A stretch of 64,000 bases of DNA from NCBI GenBank assembly GCA_037043235.1, contig JAWRVZ010000076.1, positions 372,001 to 436,000 of the forward strand, given 5' to 3'. Position numbers and translations under genes: made by a program. Source of the DNA: Rhodeus uyekii. Its lineage: Eukaryota; Chordata; Actinopteri; Cypriniformes; Acheilognathidae. The notes under the pieces were generated by a model. That model was not told the DNA's origin and searched no databases. It saw nothing but the letters and a program-made list of their open reading frames with translations. Positions 1 to 11,723 of this stretch are shown here, piece by piece (positions within the stretch are counted from its first letter, which is position 1; each line of letters starts with the position of its first letter).

Positions 1-2012
1 CTTATCTCTTTTGTGATGTATTCATAAATGTTCAAGGCGGTTCTGGAAAAACATGGCAAGAGCAGGATGAGGCACTGTAAACAAAGGCCGGGAGAAGAAC
101 AAGAGCACAGACATGTGTTCTCTAGGGACTAAAGCAAAAGTTTAATCTCATTAGAAATCAATAAATCCCACACATCAACAGCCGGAAATATGCACTATAT
201 AGAAACAATCTTGTGAGCAATGTTAGCTGGAAGGCAATCAATGTATGTAAAATTATGCTAAAATCTATGAGTTTTCTGAAACTGGTAATGATTATTTTAC
301 AGCATATTTTAATGAACACATAATGCACTTTTTTAAAGTGAAGTGAAGACATACTTTCATTGGTTACATATTTAAGAAAACAGAGAAGCCAGGCATATCC
401 ATATATGGCAAAAGACAAAAGTAAAGACAGGCATTTATCCTGAAAAGAAAAAAATTAAACCTTGTTAAACAATGTATAGAAATAGGACGCATAGTGGCAC
501 TATGTGCATCATGGCACAAAAAAGAAAAAGGAAAAAAAGGGAAGTTGATACAACCTTTGACAAGCAAGTTCTAGATGAAGTTTCTAGAGAAAATCCCTTG
601 AAAATCTTCAATTTGATCCAAACACATGGAGAATCTATTAACTCAAAGGTGGTTTATAATGTGTTTTTCTTTGTCTTGTTCAGGACTATAAGTTTATGGC
701 ACATACTCTTTGACAAAATCTCTTATTATGTTTTTTGTGGTATACGTTTACATTTTGATTGCAGACAATTTGATGCAGAGCAATTTATAAATGAAGAATG
801 TTTAGAAAGAATGAGCTGAGGGAAAGAGTAGTGGCAGGGCATATTTCTGGTTATTGGTTTAAGTGACGATTCTAGAGGCCCCTCAACCGGAGGGAACCCC
901 CCAAATTCAGAAGAAAACAGTGGATTCATTCAATAACGAAACACGTAATCAATACGTAATGGTTACAACCAGTCAGCCTTAAATATATAAACAATTCAAA
1001 TGATGAAAAAGACAATGTTCAATGAATAGGAACACCCATTTTCATATTTTACCGTGGCACAGAAAAACTAAAGGGTCTGGCGACGTCCCTGCAGTGATAT
1101 TACTGCCTAGTTCAGACTACAAGTTTGTAACCGTAGGCAGATCGCTTTGCTGTTCACATTCCACGACTTGCTGTCTGTAATCTGGAGTCTCGTGTTGTGG
1201 TCTCTCATTGGCTGTAGCTGGTAGCGACACTGTGCCAATAGCTCCAGATATTTATCATGTTAGATATTTGTCTGTCGTCTGTGAGGCGTCTGCAAGACGT
1301 CAACGAGCTTCTTTATTGCGTCAGTGAGTAGTTCACACATTGGCTAGCGCTGATCTGGTGAACTTGTTAACTGGCTTTAATCAGGCTTTAAATTCTGTAG
1401 TTGGAACTTGGGATTAGAGTCTTTTATATGTGACACACTTCCAATTTCTTATTTGAATGAAACACAAATCCTATATGTTCAGAGTTCTGAAATGCTAAAT
1501 TTCATTATATTAAAATATTTATATATTTAACAACTGAATATGCTATTTGCTCATTTTGTCTCTGAGTTCAAATAAAACTGCTTCACAAATGTCTGTAAAT
1601 CATTAAAATACCTATCACATTTTCTGGCTAACACAAACCACATAGTTAAATAATAATTATTCAGTTTGTAAATCTCTATTGGAATCTGAAGGTGAAGGGC
1701 ATTTTAAAGTCAAAGTAAAATATATGAAAAGGGTTAAAAAACAACAACAATGTGTTTTGACATTTCAGCCCTGTTGGTGCAGAAAGCAAAGTAAATCAGA
1801 TAGTAAAACTACATTTTAAGAAAGGTCTGTAAAAATAGGGCAAAGCATGCTGTGTAAATAAATGAATATTTCTGATTTTTCATGGATTTAGCCTTGAATT
1901 ATGCATTGCATTGGGTTGTGCTTTATGATTAAAGGACGTATCTGTAAACTTGGAAGTAAATACCAGAACCAACAGTTCACCCAGACAAAAGAAAATTGTT
2001 CTCTTCATAGAA
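1..2012. other. No gene recognised; AT-rich flank
   Basis: No exon of a known family is seen here. The open frame on the plus strand at 472-819 has a lysine/arginine-rich start but matches no family I know and has no convincing splice or promoter context. The stretch 850-1440 is less AT-rich and may be old repeat, but I cannot classify it. Confidence 0.4.
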
Positions 2013-2151
2013 CAGGGGTTCTCAAGAGCAGGGGGTCCACTTTCCTGCAGAGTTTAGCTCCAACCTTGAACAAACTCACCTGCTTATTAATAATTAAGAC
2101 CATTATACTAAACTCAAAACTCTGCAGGAAAGTGGATTTTGAGGGCCAGGG
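2013..2151. mobile_element. Degenerate hAT-like MITE
   Basis: Starts CAGGGGTTCTCAA, a Charlie-type hAT terminus. The piece CCACTTTCCTGCAGAG recurs inverted as CTCTGCAGGAAAGTGG near 2120-2136, so the element folds back on itself. The right end (TTTTGAGGGCCAGGG) is a degraded match to the left. A fold-back MITE of this kind is common in cyprinid genomes. No clear 8-bp target duplication could be read. Confidence 0.55.
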
Positions 2152-2162
2152 AATCCATGATA

Positions 2163-2508
2163 TAGGCTGCATCTGAATTCGCATACTTCCCTTGTAGGCA
2201 AAAAGTTCAGTACCAACAGCATGTGATGAAAGTTACTGTGTCTGAATTCACTGTACTCATAAAATTGTACCAGTAGGCAAAAAGTATCCAGAGTACTTAC
2301 TACTTCCAGACAGATTCTGAAGTGTGCCGTATGATAAACACTTCACCATCCCATGAGGCCACGGGAGAGGATTTGTGAATGATAGTGAGTGGTAGGTCAC
2401 ATGATAATGATAGCATGGTGAATATAGTACGTCTGGACTACATTCATGCTATACACACTCATATATGGAACATATAGTGGTTGAGAAGTAATTACTTATT
2501 CAAAATAA
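2163..2508. repeat. Probable MITE interrupted by the LTR element
   Basis: The stretch repeats the phrases 'ctgaattc', 'gtaggcaaaaagt' and 'agtact', a style familiar from abundant non-autonomous DNA transposons of zebrafish and carp. The LTR array at 2513 is inserted at its right side, and the host sequence resumes at 17855. Class and exact ends are uncertain. Confidence 0.35.
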
Positions 2509-2512
2509 GTAC

Positions 2513-3282
2513 TGTAGGGGATTTACAGTTAAGACCCGAGGACCAGATATGTTGAATGAAGACCAGGAGTCAGAAGTGCAGTCAATAGAATAAATTTTAG
2601 TGAAGTTTAGTTTGCAGTTTCATCAGCAGAAGCCAGCTTCAGGTCTCACAAGGAGTTCGTAGGCCGCCCCACATACAATAACATTGTTACAGCAATTATA
2701 CTCTAACAGAGGGTGCTAACTACGTCAATGATGACGTTTAAATGATTCTGATTGGCTAAGAAAGAAAGAAAGCAAGAAAAACAAAACTAGTAATTTTCCA
2801 CACAAGCGCAGACAGTCTGAAGCATATCTTCGTTGATCACATGGTTGACGGGTTCGTGACGTGGCTTGTCGAGAACAACACGTTTTATGGTGCCAGCTAA
2901 TCACCTCACCAATACAGACCATATTAACACACACACACACACATATACAGCTTCTCCAAGGCTGAACTCGGCTCAGGCTTCAACTCTCAACCAAAACATT
3001 CTGATAACATGTTCTATCTGTTGAGAAGGGCTGACAATATTCATCCTTACTCAATGGAAAACTACAGAAAAGTAAAGAAAGTTTTTAACTAAATAAAAAT
3101 CCCTAACTTGATTATAAATCACTCTTTACAAATCATCCAAATCAGAAAAAGGAAAAGAACATATGAAAAATAAGACAAAGAAGCATATGAAAAATAAGAA
3201 AAAGAAAAGGATATAGGTATAAATAGGAAAAATAAAATGATATATATTCAAGCGGCAATGGATTTCCGAATAGTATCTTTCA
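2513..3282 (-). repeat. LTR copy 1 (3' LTR of the array)
   Basis: 770 bp, TG...CA. On the plus strand it starts TGTAGGGGATTTACAG and ends TAGTATCTTTCA. It is preceded by target-site bases GTAC. Read on the minus strand it has CRE-like half-sites (2721-2738), a TATA-like AGTATAATTG further downstream, and a (TG)n tract at about 2929-2942. It appears identical to the other two LTRs. Confidence 0.85.
2721..2738 (-). promoter_or_regulatory. Inverted CRE-like pair in the LTR
   Basis: The plus strand reads TACGTCAATGATGACGTT, two inverted TGACGT-type half-sites separated by a few bases, the binding pattern of CREB/ATF proteins. The same site recurs at 10005-10022 and 17289-17306. A second CACGTCACG motif lies in the same LTR. 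Function in LTR transcription is an inference from position. Confidence 0.45.
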
Positions 3283-3300
3283 GTCCCCCCTTATAAGGCC
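3283..3300 (-). other. Polypurine tract, copy 1
   Basis: On the minus strand the bases just before the LTR read GGCCTTATAAGGGGGGAC, then the LTR starts TGAAAG. A purine run directly upstream of the 3' LTR is the plus-strand primer site of LTR retroelements. The same sequence is at 10567-10584. Confidence 0.65.
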
Positions 3301-4439
3301 AAATGTGTAGTGAAACAACACATCTGGGCTATCAATTAATGCCGCTACAAATTGATATATTCACCCTTGCTCAAAATCTGGTTAAAATTTAATAAAACAA
3401 AAAAATATGTTTTTCCTTCACAGACTTAACTGGAACAGAATATCTTATAGAGCACAGAGTGTGTTATTGACCTTCAAAACAAAAGACATGATTGTATAAA
3501 CATCTTACACTGTTATTATGAATATTGGCTATTTTAGTTTATAATAAAATTAAATGGATTTAAAAATTAAATACATTTTTATTCTCTAGAAGCCGAAATA
3601 AATGGGAAAATAGTTTTACATCCCCAACAAAATCCCCACACCAGGTATTAGGTTAAAAGTGTCACGTCTACTGGTATAATCACCCATCATTGCATGAAAA
3701 TATCAAGATATACACTTTGTTGTTGTTGTTGTAAATAAACCAAAAACAAAACAATTTCCAATTCATTGTAGAATACATGAAATAAGAGGATAAATCTATT
3801 TCACTACACCAATTAAAATCAAAGGTGGTCTAAATAAAAATGAAAGAATAAATAAATCCCATAAAAATCCGTCTTAAGCTTTGAGTTTCTACTGAAAGTG
3901 TCATTCATTTAACAGGCAAATAGCATGTACCATCTTAATTGCAGGACATCTTAAAATTTTCTTTTTCAAAAACAGAAATAAAAAATGAAACCAATTCAAA
4001 TAATCATTTCAATAATTATTTCCACTGAAACAAAATAATTTCACAGTATTCAAACCATGTTAACATTCCAAAATTCAAAATCAAATAATAATGATTTCCT
4101 TTAGTCAATTTTGTTCTCAGTATCTCAGTTTGTTAAACCTGCTTATGCGTTATGACCAAAATCTAAACCCTTTCATTGTCATTTGGCTCATCAGATACCA
4201 TTAGGTTTGCTATCTTTCAAATTTGTTATAAGTTGAACAAGAACTGTCAGATTTTCATAATATATTAATTTAAAAGTGTTCTTAAATTGATCCAAATTCA
4301 TATCTGAATTTTTCTGTTCATAACATTCATTTTATTTATTTTCATTTTAATTACTTGTCAAGGTATTTCTCTATCAAATGTTTAGACTTTCTGATCCCAC
4401 AAATATTATCAGCATTGCCTCAAAAACAAAAATATGATA

Positions 4440-5760
4440 TTAACTCAACTCAACCTTGTTTATAAAGCACTTTCAACACCACTATGTGGAAACCGAAGTG
4501 CTAACCAAATAAAAATTAATGAAAGCATAAATAAAGCATAATACACACTAACAAACGGCAGATTTCAAAATACTTTCAAATGCTATTGAAAACAGATGAG
4601 TTTTTAGCACACTATGAAATAAACCGAGAGTAGAAGAAGATTTATCAGAGAGAGATAGTCTTAGAGCTGCAACAGAAAAGGCCCAATCACCTTTGCATTT
4701 TAGGCGAGATCAAGGAATCATTAGTTGTAATTGATCTTTTGAACGCAGGGACCTATTTGAGTGATGCAGAATGATTAGATCTGAAATATTCTCTGGTTCT
4801 AACCCATGTAAAGCTTTAAAAACATATAGCAACACTTTATAATGAATTCTGAAACGTATAGGAAGCCAGTGTTGTTAGATAAGCTCTGGAATGTGTTCTC
4901 TCTCTTCGTAGTTAGAAACCTAGCAGCTAAATTCTGAACGAGCTGCAGGAGAGAGAGAGACCTGACTCACACCCAGATACAGTATAGTAATTCAAACAAA
5001 ATAGCATAAAGGCACGCACAATTTTCTCCATGTCATAAAAACAGAGGACAGCCTTCAACTTAGATATAGAGCTAAGATGATTAAAACTATTTTTAACAAT
5101 GCATTAATTTGGTGATCAAATTTGAGCTCAGAGTCAAAAATGCCTCCTAGGTTTTTCAAACTATAAAGATTTTTCCCTGAAAGGAATCCCGGGCAGTCAA
5201 TGACATCACAAAGACATCCCTTATTACCAAATAAAATAAACTCAGACTCATTCATCTGGAGAAAATTGTCAGCCAGCACTTAACGTTATCTAAACATTCA
5301 AACAAAGATTGAATGGATACTTGATAATAAATGTGAGAGTCATTAGCATACAAATTATAATGAATGGCATATTTTTCAAAATCACTCCCAAAGGAAGCAT
5401 ATAGAGGGAGAACAAAACTGGCCCCAAATTGAGCCATGAGGGACCCATACAAGAGAGGGGTAACGGATGAAAAGAAAATCCCAGGATTGACTAAAATAAG
5501 TCCTATCTTTTAGATATGAGTAAAATCATTCCAGGGCTAAACCCTCAATGCCAGCCAAATCTCAAAGACACTCAATGAAAATCTTATGGTCAACGGTATC
5601 AAATGATGCAGTTAGAGTTAACAGTAATGAAAAACAACACTTTCTAAAATCCACACTAGGTAGAATATCATTTACAACTCGTGTGTTGGGCCAGAAACAT
5701 ACTGTAAAAAAAAAAAAAAAAATCAAAAGACTCTAATAAAGGTACAAAATCTTTCGCCAA
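4440..5760 (-). mobile_element. L2-like LINE remnant inside internal copy 1
   Basis: Two minus-strand frames (5252-5452 and 5055-5279) carry decayed reverse-transcriptase pieces. One has YANDSHIYY, matching the catalytic YADDTQLY block of fish L2/CR1-type LINEs. The other has KNLGGIFDSELKFDHQI, matching the conserved RNLGVIFDSDLxFDxQI block. The 3' part runs to lower coordinates and ends in a GTTGAGTTGAGTTAA-like tail near 4440, typical of these LINEs. Stops and shifts make it a pseudogene. The upstream boundary is approximate. Confidence 0.7.
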
Positions 5761-8650
5761 GGGCTTTAAAGAACCACAAACATTTATGTTGAAGTCTCTC
5801 AAAATTAAAAATATTGTCAAAAGAAGGGACCATCCCAATAAAAGTTCAGATAACAGATTTAGACATATTCAATATTATTAACTGAGTTTCAAACCTTCTA
5901 ATTACTCAGTAAGTAAATGTTCTGCCCTTGAGTTTATCTTTGAAAATATTACTTGTGCTTTAATCCCTAAGTCACACAGACAGTCTCATAGCTGCTATTT
6001 CATTAACCCTTTTGTATGAATGGCTGATCTAATGTCATGCATCCTCTTAATGGATGAAAATCAATAAAAACTTTTTATAAGTTAATTTCACTCCTTTGAT
6101 CGCCCACCAGCCTTCATAAATGTGAGGATGCTCTCTGGATAATTTGGAGAGTGACTTAGCCAATGTGTCACACTATCTCTGCCGTCAAGTCTTAACATTT
6201 ACATTCAGATCATTCATTTAAATTTAGACCCTCAGTTGAATTTAGACAAGGGTTTTAAACCCATAATGGACGGCAATCTTCAGCTTCACAATTTCAACTT
6301 ACACAATTGTTTAAACTAATCCAGAGAATAACTTGAAATTGACATCATAAATGACAAAATTAGTCATATTTACCACTAGCAGACCGAGCTGGATATTCAG
6401 TCCAATTAAAGCTCGTCCCATGCTTTGTATCGTCGTTTCATCAGATCCCATCAGAATTATCGGCTTCTGTATAGATTGTCAATTCACTTAACCCATCTGT
6501 AATGATCAAACTATCATTCCAGAGGTTAATGACACATATTCACACTATGGGGACATACAAAACTCACACACACTCAGACATGAATACAAATCGCTCATAT
6601 TCAAGGTTTACTTCTGTTATTTATTCTACAAAGATTTAAGCTTTAAAATCTTCTCTAGGTTTAACTTATTCAGTTTAAAAGTGTGTTTAAAAATGTCTGT
6701 TTATAAAAACTTGTTTTTAGAAAAGTTTTCTAGGTTGTTTTATTTCCTTTATCAGTTTGATAACAGAGTGCCATACCCAGCCTCCACTCACAATCTCTCT
6801 CTCAGCCAACAGTTTTCCTCAGCAGTCTAAGACTGTAACTTTTTGGCAGAATGCAATAGTAAATTATTTGCCATTTAGAAACCATAATCATTCACAAATT
6901 TCTTAAATGTAAATATGTAACTCTCAATTAGACTCATTTTGATAATCTCAAATAAAGTATGCTAGGAGCATTACTAAGTTTAGTTTGTTAAAAATTCACT
7001 TAACCTTTGTTATCCAAACCATCTTTAATCTGTAAAAACACTCTTCATCTTTAGTCACCACCATGTTGAACGACCTGCAGGAGTGAAAACTATGATAGAG
7101 ACATATTAGTTCAGTTTCACTATTAATTTTCAGTTCTTTCCCATAAGCCAACAAAAAAAATAATGTTCTTGATATTATAAAGTTTTGTTATGGTCTCCTC
7201 AACAACTGAAGGTCAGTCACATCATGTTCTCAGCCAGCTCTTGAAAGCACATTCCCATTATCTCTTTATAAACAACCTCTTCAGGGACTCCCCCTGGCAT
7301 CTTCTACAAGTTGGGGACACTTGTCAAGGAATGCGGTTGCAGTGACCTGGTATGGAGGAACTCAGTTTTGGGGCAGACTTCTGCAATTTAACAGGTCCCC
7401 CCTCAGAAGGATGCTGCTAGCCAACCACAGACATCCTCTCAACTCTCATCCAGTTGTCACAGAAAACATCTCCCTTGCCCTGTTTTTGGGTAGATGCCCA
7501 GGAGCGGCGGCGAACACCTGGCTTAGGTCGTCCCTCTACGTGGCCATTAGGGGATCTTACCTGTCATTGGCATTCGCCCTCGTGCTCAACTGTACCCCAT
7601 TCATTCCCTTTGCAGATCTTCGAGTTTTCTTCAGGTTCAGGTATTCTCTGGAGCTTAGGGAAGGTGCATTCAAGAACCACCAGAGTTATTTCGACTGCCT
7701 GATAGTGTTCAAAATAGGGAGACCGGTTAATAACAGCAGTATGTTATCAGTAAAAGCTATTAACATATTCAAAACAGCAGCATAGCTTATTATCTGTGTT
7801 TAATCTCAGCATCGCTATCACCATTGTCTACTCCATCAGCTTTGTACCATGGTGGAGACTAAGATGAGACAAAAACAAAAATTACTGGTCATAACAATTT
7901 AATCAAACAATTTAATCTCCCTTTTATAATCAGGTCTTCATTTTTATTTAAACTTATTTAAATTTATTTTAAACTCCTCTTTAAAGGCATTTAGTTGTTG
8001 AAACTTTTAACAACAAATTTAATGTGCACAATCATAAATGTGGAACTTTTAAAAGTTTTGAACTGTCTGTAACATGATTTCCTTTAACGTCTCTGTGTCT
8101 ATGATTTTCACTGGAACACTTCCTGTAAATTGTTTATCACTGATGACACAGACTCAGATAACAGCATTTAGCATTTAGCTGACTTTGAATGAGAGAGAGA
8201 AACTCTGGACTGGATTCAAGGACTGGAACACTGCATTTTTGTAAACTTTCAACATTTATCTACTTTATTTTGACTCTGGCCTGTTTCAGAAATCTTTGCC
8301 CAAAAATACGTTTTCAAAGAATTATAATTTTTATAGTAGTCTTTTTGCGAATTACATATTACTGAAACTCCCATCTTTTGGAGTCATTGTCTGTAATTTG
8401 ACGCAATTTATCCTTATCCATTCACTATAAAACTTCTCATTACAAATCTTCCTTTCAAAAGAATTCCTTAAGACTTTAATCTTATTTTTGTTCTTTTCCA
8501 GACGAAAACGTAAATGTTGGTATATCAGACACTGATCTTCTTTTCAAATCTAAACACCAGAAATACAGTCACTTTATCACATCTAGCAGACATTTATATC
8601 GTTCAGGCTCTTTCTTTGCTCACACTTTCCAATCAAATTAAAACTAGGAG

Positions 8651-9002
8651 CATTTTCTTACTGAGCTCTGAAATTTTGCTTTTGAAGAGCAGAGCTGTTT
8701 ACAGCATTTAATATCTTCTCTTCTCCGCTTCGTTATTTTATCATGTCTTCCAACCTTGTTTTTACACTCAGAATTAAAAACACAGACTTATAGCAGACAT
8801 TTTCCTACTGAGCTCTGAAAATTCACTTTGAGAAGCAGCGCTGTTTACAGCATTTTATAATCTCTTCTGTTTCATTATTTTATCATGACTTCCAACCTTG
8901 TTTTTACACTCAGAATTAAAAACACAGACTAACCATTTTCCTCCTGAGCTCTGAAAATTCACTTTGAGAAGCAGCGCTGTTTACAGCATTTTCTCTTCTG
9001 CT
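8651..9002. repeat. Tandem repeat, 136-147-bp period, copy 1
   Basis: Units begin at about 8651, 8798 and 8934 with CATTTTC(T/C)... followed by CTGAGCTCTGAAA and, later, CTGTTTACAGCATTT and CCAACCTTGTTTTTACACTC. There are about 2.4 units. The same array is in internal copy 2 at 15935-16286. It may be part of the non-coding body of the element. Confidence 0.75.
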
Positions 9003-9074
9003 TACTTAACTAATCAGTAATAATCAGACTACTCAGTTATTGTTAGCCATATTTTAGTCAAAGTTAATACTCAC

Positions 9075-9084
9075 CTGAAGTCAT
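9075..9084 (-). promoter_or_regulatory. Leader ATG with splice donor, copy 1
   Basis: The minus strand reads ACCATGACTTCAG|GTGAGT: a good initiation context, three codons (Met-Thr-Ser), then a perfect CAG|GTGAGT donor. Such a short coding leader before a donor is found in some spliced retroelements. The same site is in copy 2 with the donor at 16359. No matching acceptor could be assigned. Confidence 0.45.
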
Positions 9085-9401
9085 GGTAGGAAGAGATGGA
9101 GGCGGCGATCTTTGAATAACACAGCTGTGGCTTCTGCGTGATGAAACTACAAAGTATACTTACAAAAAACACCAGGTCACATATCGTGGTCTAAGCCAAT
9201 TCGGGTCACACAAATTTTTACTTTTGTCGGAATCGTTCCAGATGCATCCCTGGTAAACAAATTAGTTCTATATATATTTATTTATTTAATAACTAACTAA
9301 TGGTTTAGTCCCTAACTGCCTGATTCCCTAACTTCGGGGCGCCCCTGTCTGAACTGGAAGAGATCAAGTCAGGTTCATGGTGCCACTGAACCGAATGAAA
9401 C

Positions 9402-9635
9402 CGGGAATCTAACCCGTGTTCCGGAACCAGGAATCTAACCTGTGTTCTTCTCCAGTGTCTTACACTCCCGTCAGCGACTTACTGTCCCCTTAAAGTGCGT
9501 CTCGGCGATGCCTTCCGCTTACCTGGAATCTAACCAGTGTTACGGATACCAGCGACTATTACACCATCAAAAACCATATAATCTTTAAAATCATAAGGCT
9601 GGCATAATTACGTGTACCCCCTGGACTCTAACCAG
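9402..9635 (-). other. Four covarying leader hairpins, copy 1
   Basis: Four short hairpins lie at 9402-9416, 9428-9442, 9523-9537 and 9621-9635. On the plus strand the stems are CGGG/CCCG, CAGG/CCTG, CTGG/CCAG and CTGG/CCAG; the loops are AATCTAA three times and ACTCTAA once. On the transcribed strand the loop is TTAGATT (TTAGAGT in the fourth). The second base pair changes while pairing is kept. The position just inside the presumed 5' LTR suggests a packaging, dimerisation or translation-control RNA; this role is inferred. Confidence 0.65.
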
Positions 9636-9773
9636 CGTCGGTACTCCCCACTCACGTCTGAGTGAAGCTTTCCCGATCCCCTTTCCAGTCTCTTCCAGTT
9701 AGACAGCCCTAACAAACTAAAACTTCCTACCTTGTTTGTTGTTTAACCAGGGATGTCACCGAAGAATGAATTG

Positions 9774-9792
9774 CCCGCGCATTCTCCACCAT
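9774..9792 (-). other. Possible tRNA primer-binding site
   Basis: Four bases inside the 5' LTR edge the minus strand reads TGGTGGAGAATGCGCGGGC. A TGG start is usual for a primer-binding site, since tRNAs end in CCA. I could not match it to a specific tRNA, so the call is tentative. Confidence 0.35.
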
Positions 9793-9796
9793 TAAC

Positions 9797-10566
9797 TGTA
9801 GGGGATTTACAGTTAAGACCCGAGGACCAGATATGTTGAATGAAGACCAGGAGTCAGAAGTGCAGTCAATAGAATAAATTTTAGTGAAGTTTAGTTTGCA
9901 GTTTCATCAGCAGAAGCCAGCTTCAGGTCTCACAAGGAGTTCGTAGGCCGCCCCACATACAATAACATTGTTACAGCAATTATACTCTAACAGAGGGTGC
10001 TAACTACGTCAATGATGACGTTTAAATGATTCTGATTGGCTAAGAAAGAAAGAAAGCAAGAAAAACAAAACTAGTAATTTTCCACACAAGCGCAGACAGT
10101 CTGAAGCATATCTTCGTTGATCACATGGTTGACGGGTTCGTGACGTGGCTTGTCGAGAACAACACGTTTTATGGTGCCAGCTAATCACCTCACCAATACA
10201 GACCATATTAACACACACACACACACATATACAGCTTCTCCAAGGCTGAACTCGGCTCAGGCTTCAACTCTCAACCAAAACATTCTGATAACATGTTCTA
10301 TCTGTTGAGAAGGGCTGACAATATTCATCCTTACTCAATGGAAAACTACAGAAAAGTAAAGAAAGTTTTTAACTAAATAAAAATCCCTAACTTGATTATA
10401 AATCACTCTTTACAAATCATCCAAATCAGAAAAAGGAAAAGAACATATGAAAAATAAGACAAAGAAGCATATGAAAAATAAGAAAAAGAAAAGGATATAG
10501 GTATAAATAGGAAAAATAAAATGATATATATTCAAGCGGCAATGGATTTCCGAATAGTATCTTTCA
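9797..10566 (-). repeat. LTR copy 2 (middle, shared LTR)
   Basis: 770 bp, apparently identical to copy 1. It serves as the 5' LTR of internal copy 1 and the 3' LTR of internal copy 2, as expected for an array formed by recombination between LTRs. Confidence 0.85.
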
Positions 10567-11723
10567 GTCCCCCCTTATAAGGCCAAATGTGTAGTGAAAC
10601 AACACATCTGGGCTATCAATTAATGCCGCTACAAATTGATATATTCACCCTTGCTCAAAATCTGGTTAAAATTTAATAAAACAAAAAAATATGTTTTTCC
10701 TTCACAGACTTAACTGGAACAGAATATCTTATAGAGCACAGAGTGTGTTATTGACCTTCAAAACAAAAGACATGATTGTATAAACATCTTACACTGTTAT
10801 TATGAATATTGGCTATTTTAGTTTATAATAAAATTAAATGGATTTAAAAATTAAATACATTTTTATTCTCTAGAAGCCGAAATAAATGGGAAAATAGTTT
10901 TACATCCCCAACAAAATCCCCACACCAGGTATTAGGTTAAAAGTGTCACGTCTACTGGTATAATCACCCATCATTGCATGAAAATATCAAGATATACACT
11001 TTGTTGTTGTTGTTGTAAATAAACCAAAAACAAAACAATTTCCAATTCATTGTAGAATACATGAAATAAGAGGATAAATCTATTTCACTACACCAATTAA
11101 AATCAAAGGTGGTCTAAATAAAAATGAAAGAATAAATAAATCCCATAAAAATCCGTCTTAAGCTTTGAGTTTCTACTGAAAGTGTCATTCATTTAACAGG
11201 CAAATAGCATGTACCATCTTAATTGCAGGACATCTTAAAATTTTCTTTTTCAAAAACAGAAATAAAAAATGAAACCAATTCAAATAATCATTTCAATAAT
11301 TATTTCCACTGAAACAAAATAATTTCACAGTATTCAAACCATGTTAACATTCCAAAATTCAAAATCAAATAATAATGATTTCCTTTAGTCAATTTTGTTC
11401 TCAGTATCTCAGTTTGTTAAACCTGCTTATGCGTTATGACCAAAATCTAAACCCTTTCATTGTCATTTGGCTCATCAGATACCATTAGGTTTGCTATCTT
11501 TCAAATTTGTTATAAGTTGAACAAGAACTGTCAGATTTTCATAATATATTAATTTAAAAGTGTTCTTAAATTGATCCAAATTCATATCTGAATTTTTCTG
11601 TTCATAACATTCATTTTATTTATTTTCATTTTAATTACTTGTCAAGGTATTTCTCTATCAAATGTTTAGACTTTCTGATCCCACAAATATTATCAGCATT
11701 GCCTCAAAAACAAAAATATGATA

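Larger units (their letters stand above)
3283..9796 (-). mobile_element. Internal region, copy 1
   Basis: 6514 bp between LTR 1 and LTR 2. Read on the minus strand it holds, in order, a GC-richer leader with four hairpins (9402-9635), a short leader ATG with splice donor (9084-9075), a 2.4-copy tandem repeat (8651-9002), about 3 kb of AT-rich DNA, an embedded LINE remnant (about 4440-5760), and a purine tract next to the 3' LTR. No retroviral protein frame is seen. The 154-codon open frame on the plus strand at 7321-7785 is antisense to the element and matches nothing I know. Confidence 0.75.

Noticed and set aside
472..819. 115-codon frame with a basic N terminus
   Set aside because: No domain, splice partner or conserved motif; chance frame in non-coding DNA is more likely.
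7321..7785. 154-codon plus-strand frame, repeated at 14605-15069
   Set aside because: It is antisense to the LTR element, lacks a recognised domain, and its two copies exist only because the unit is duplicated.
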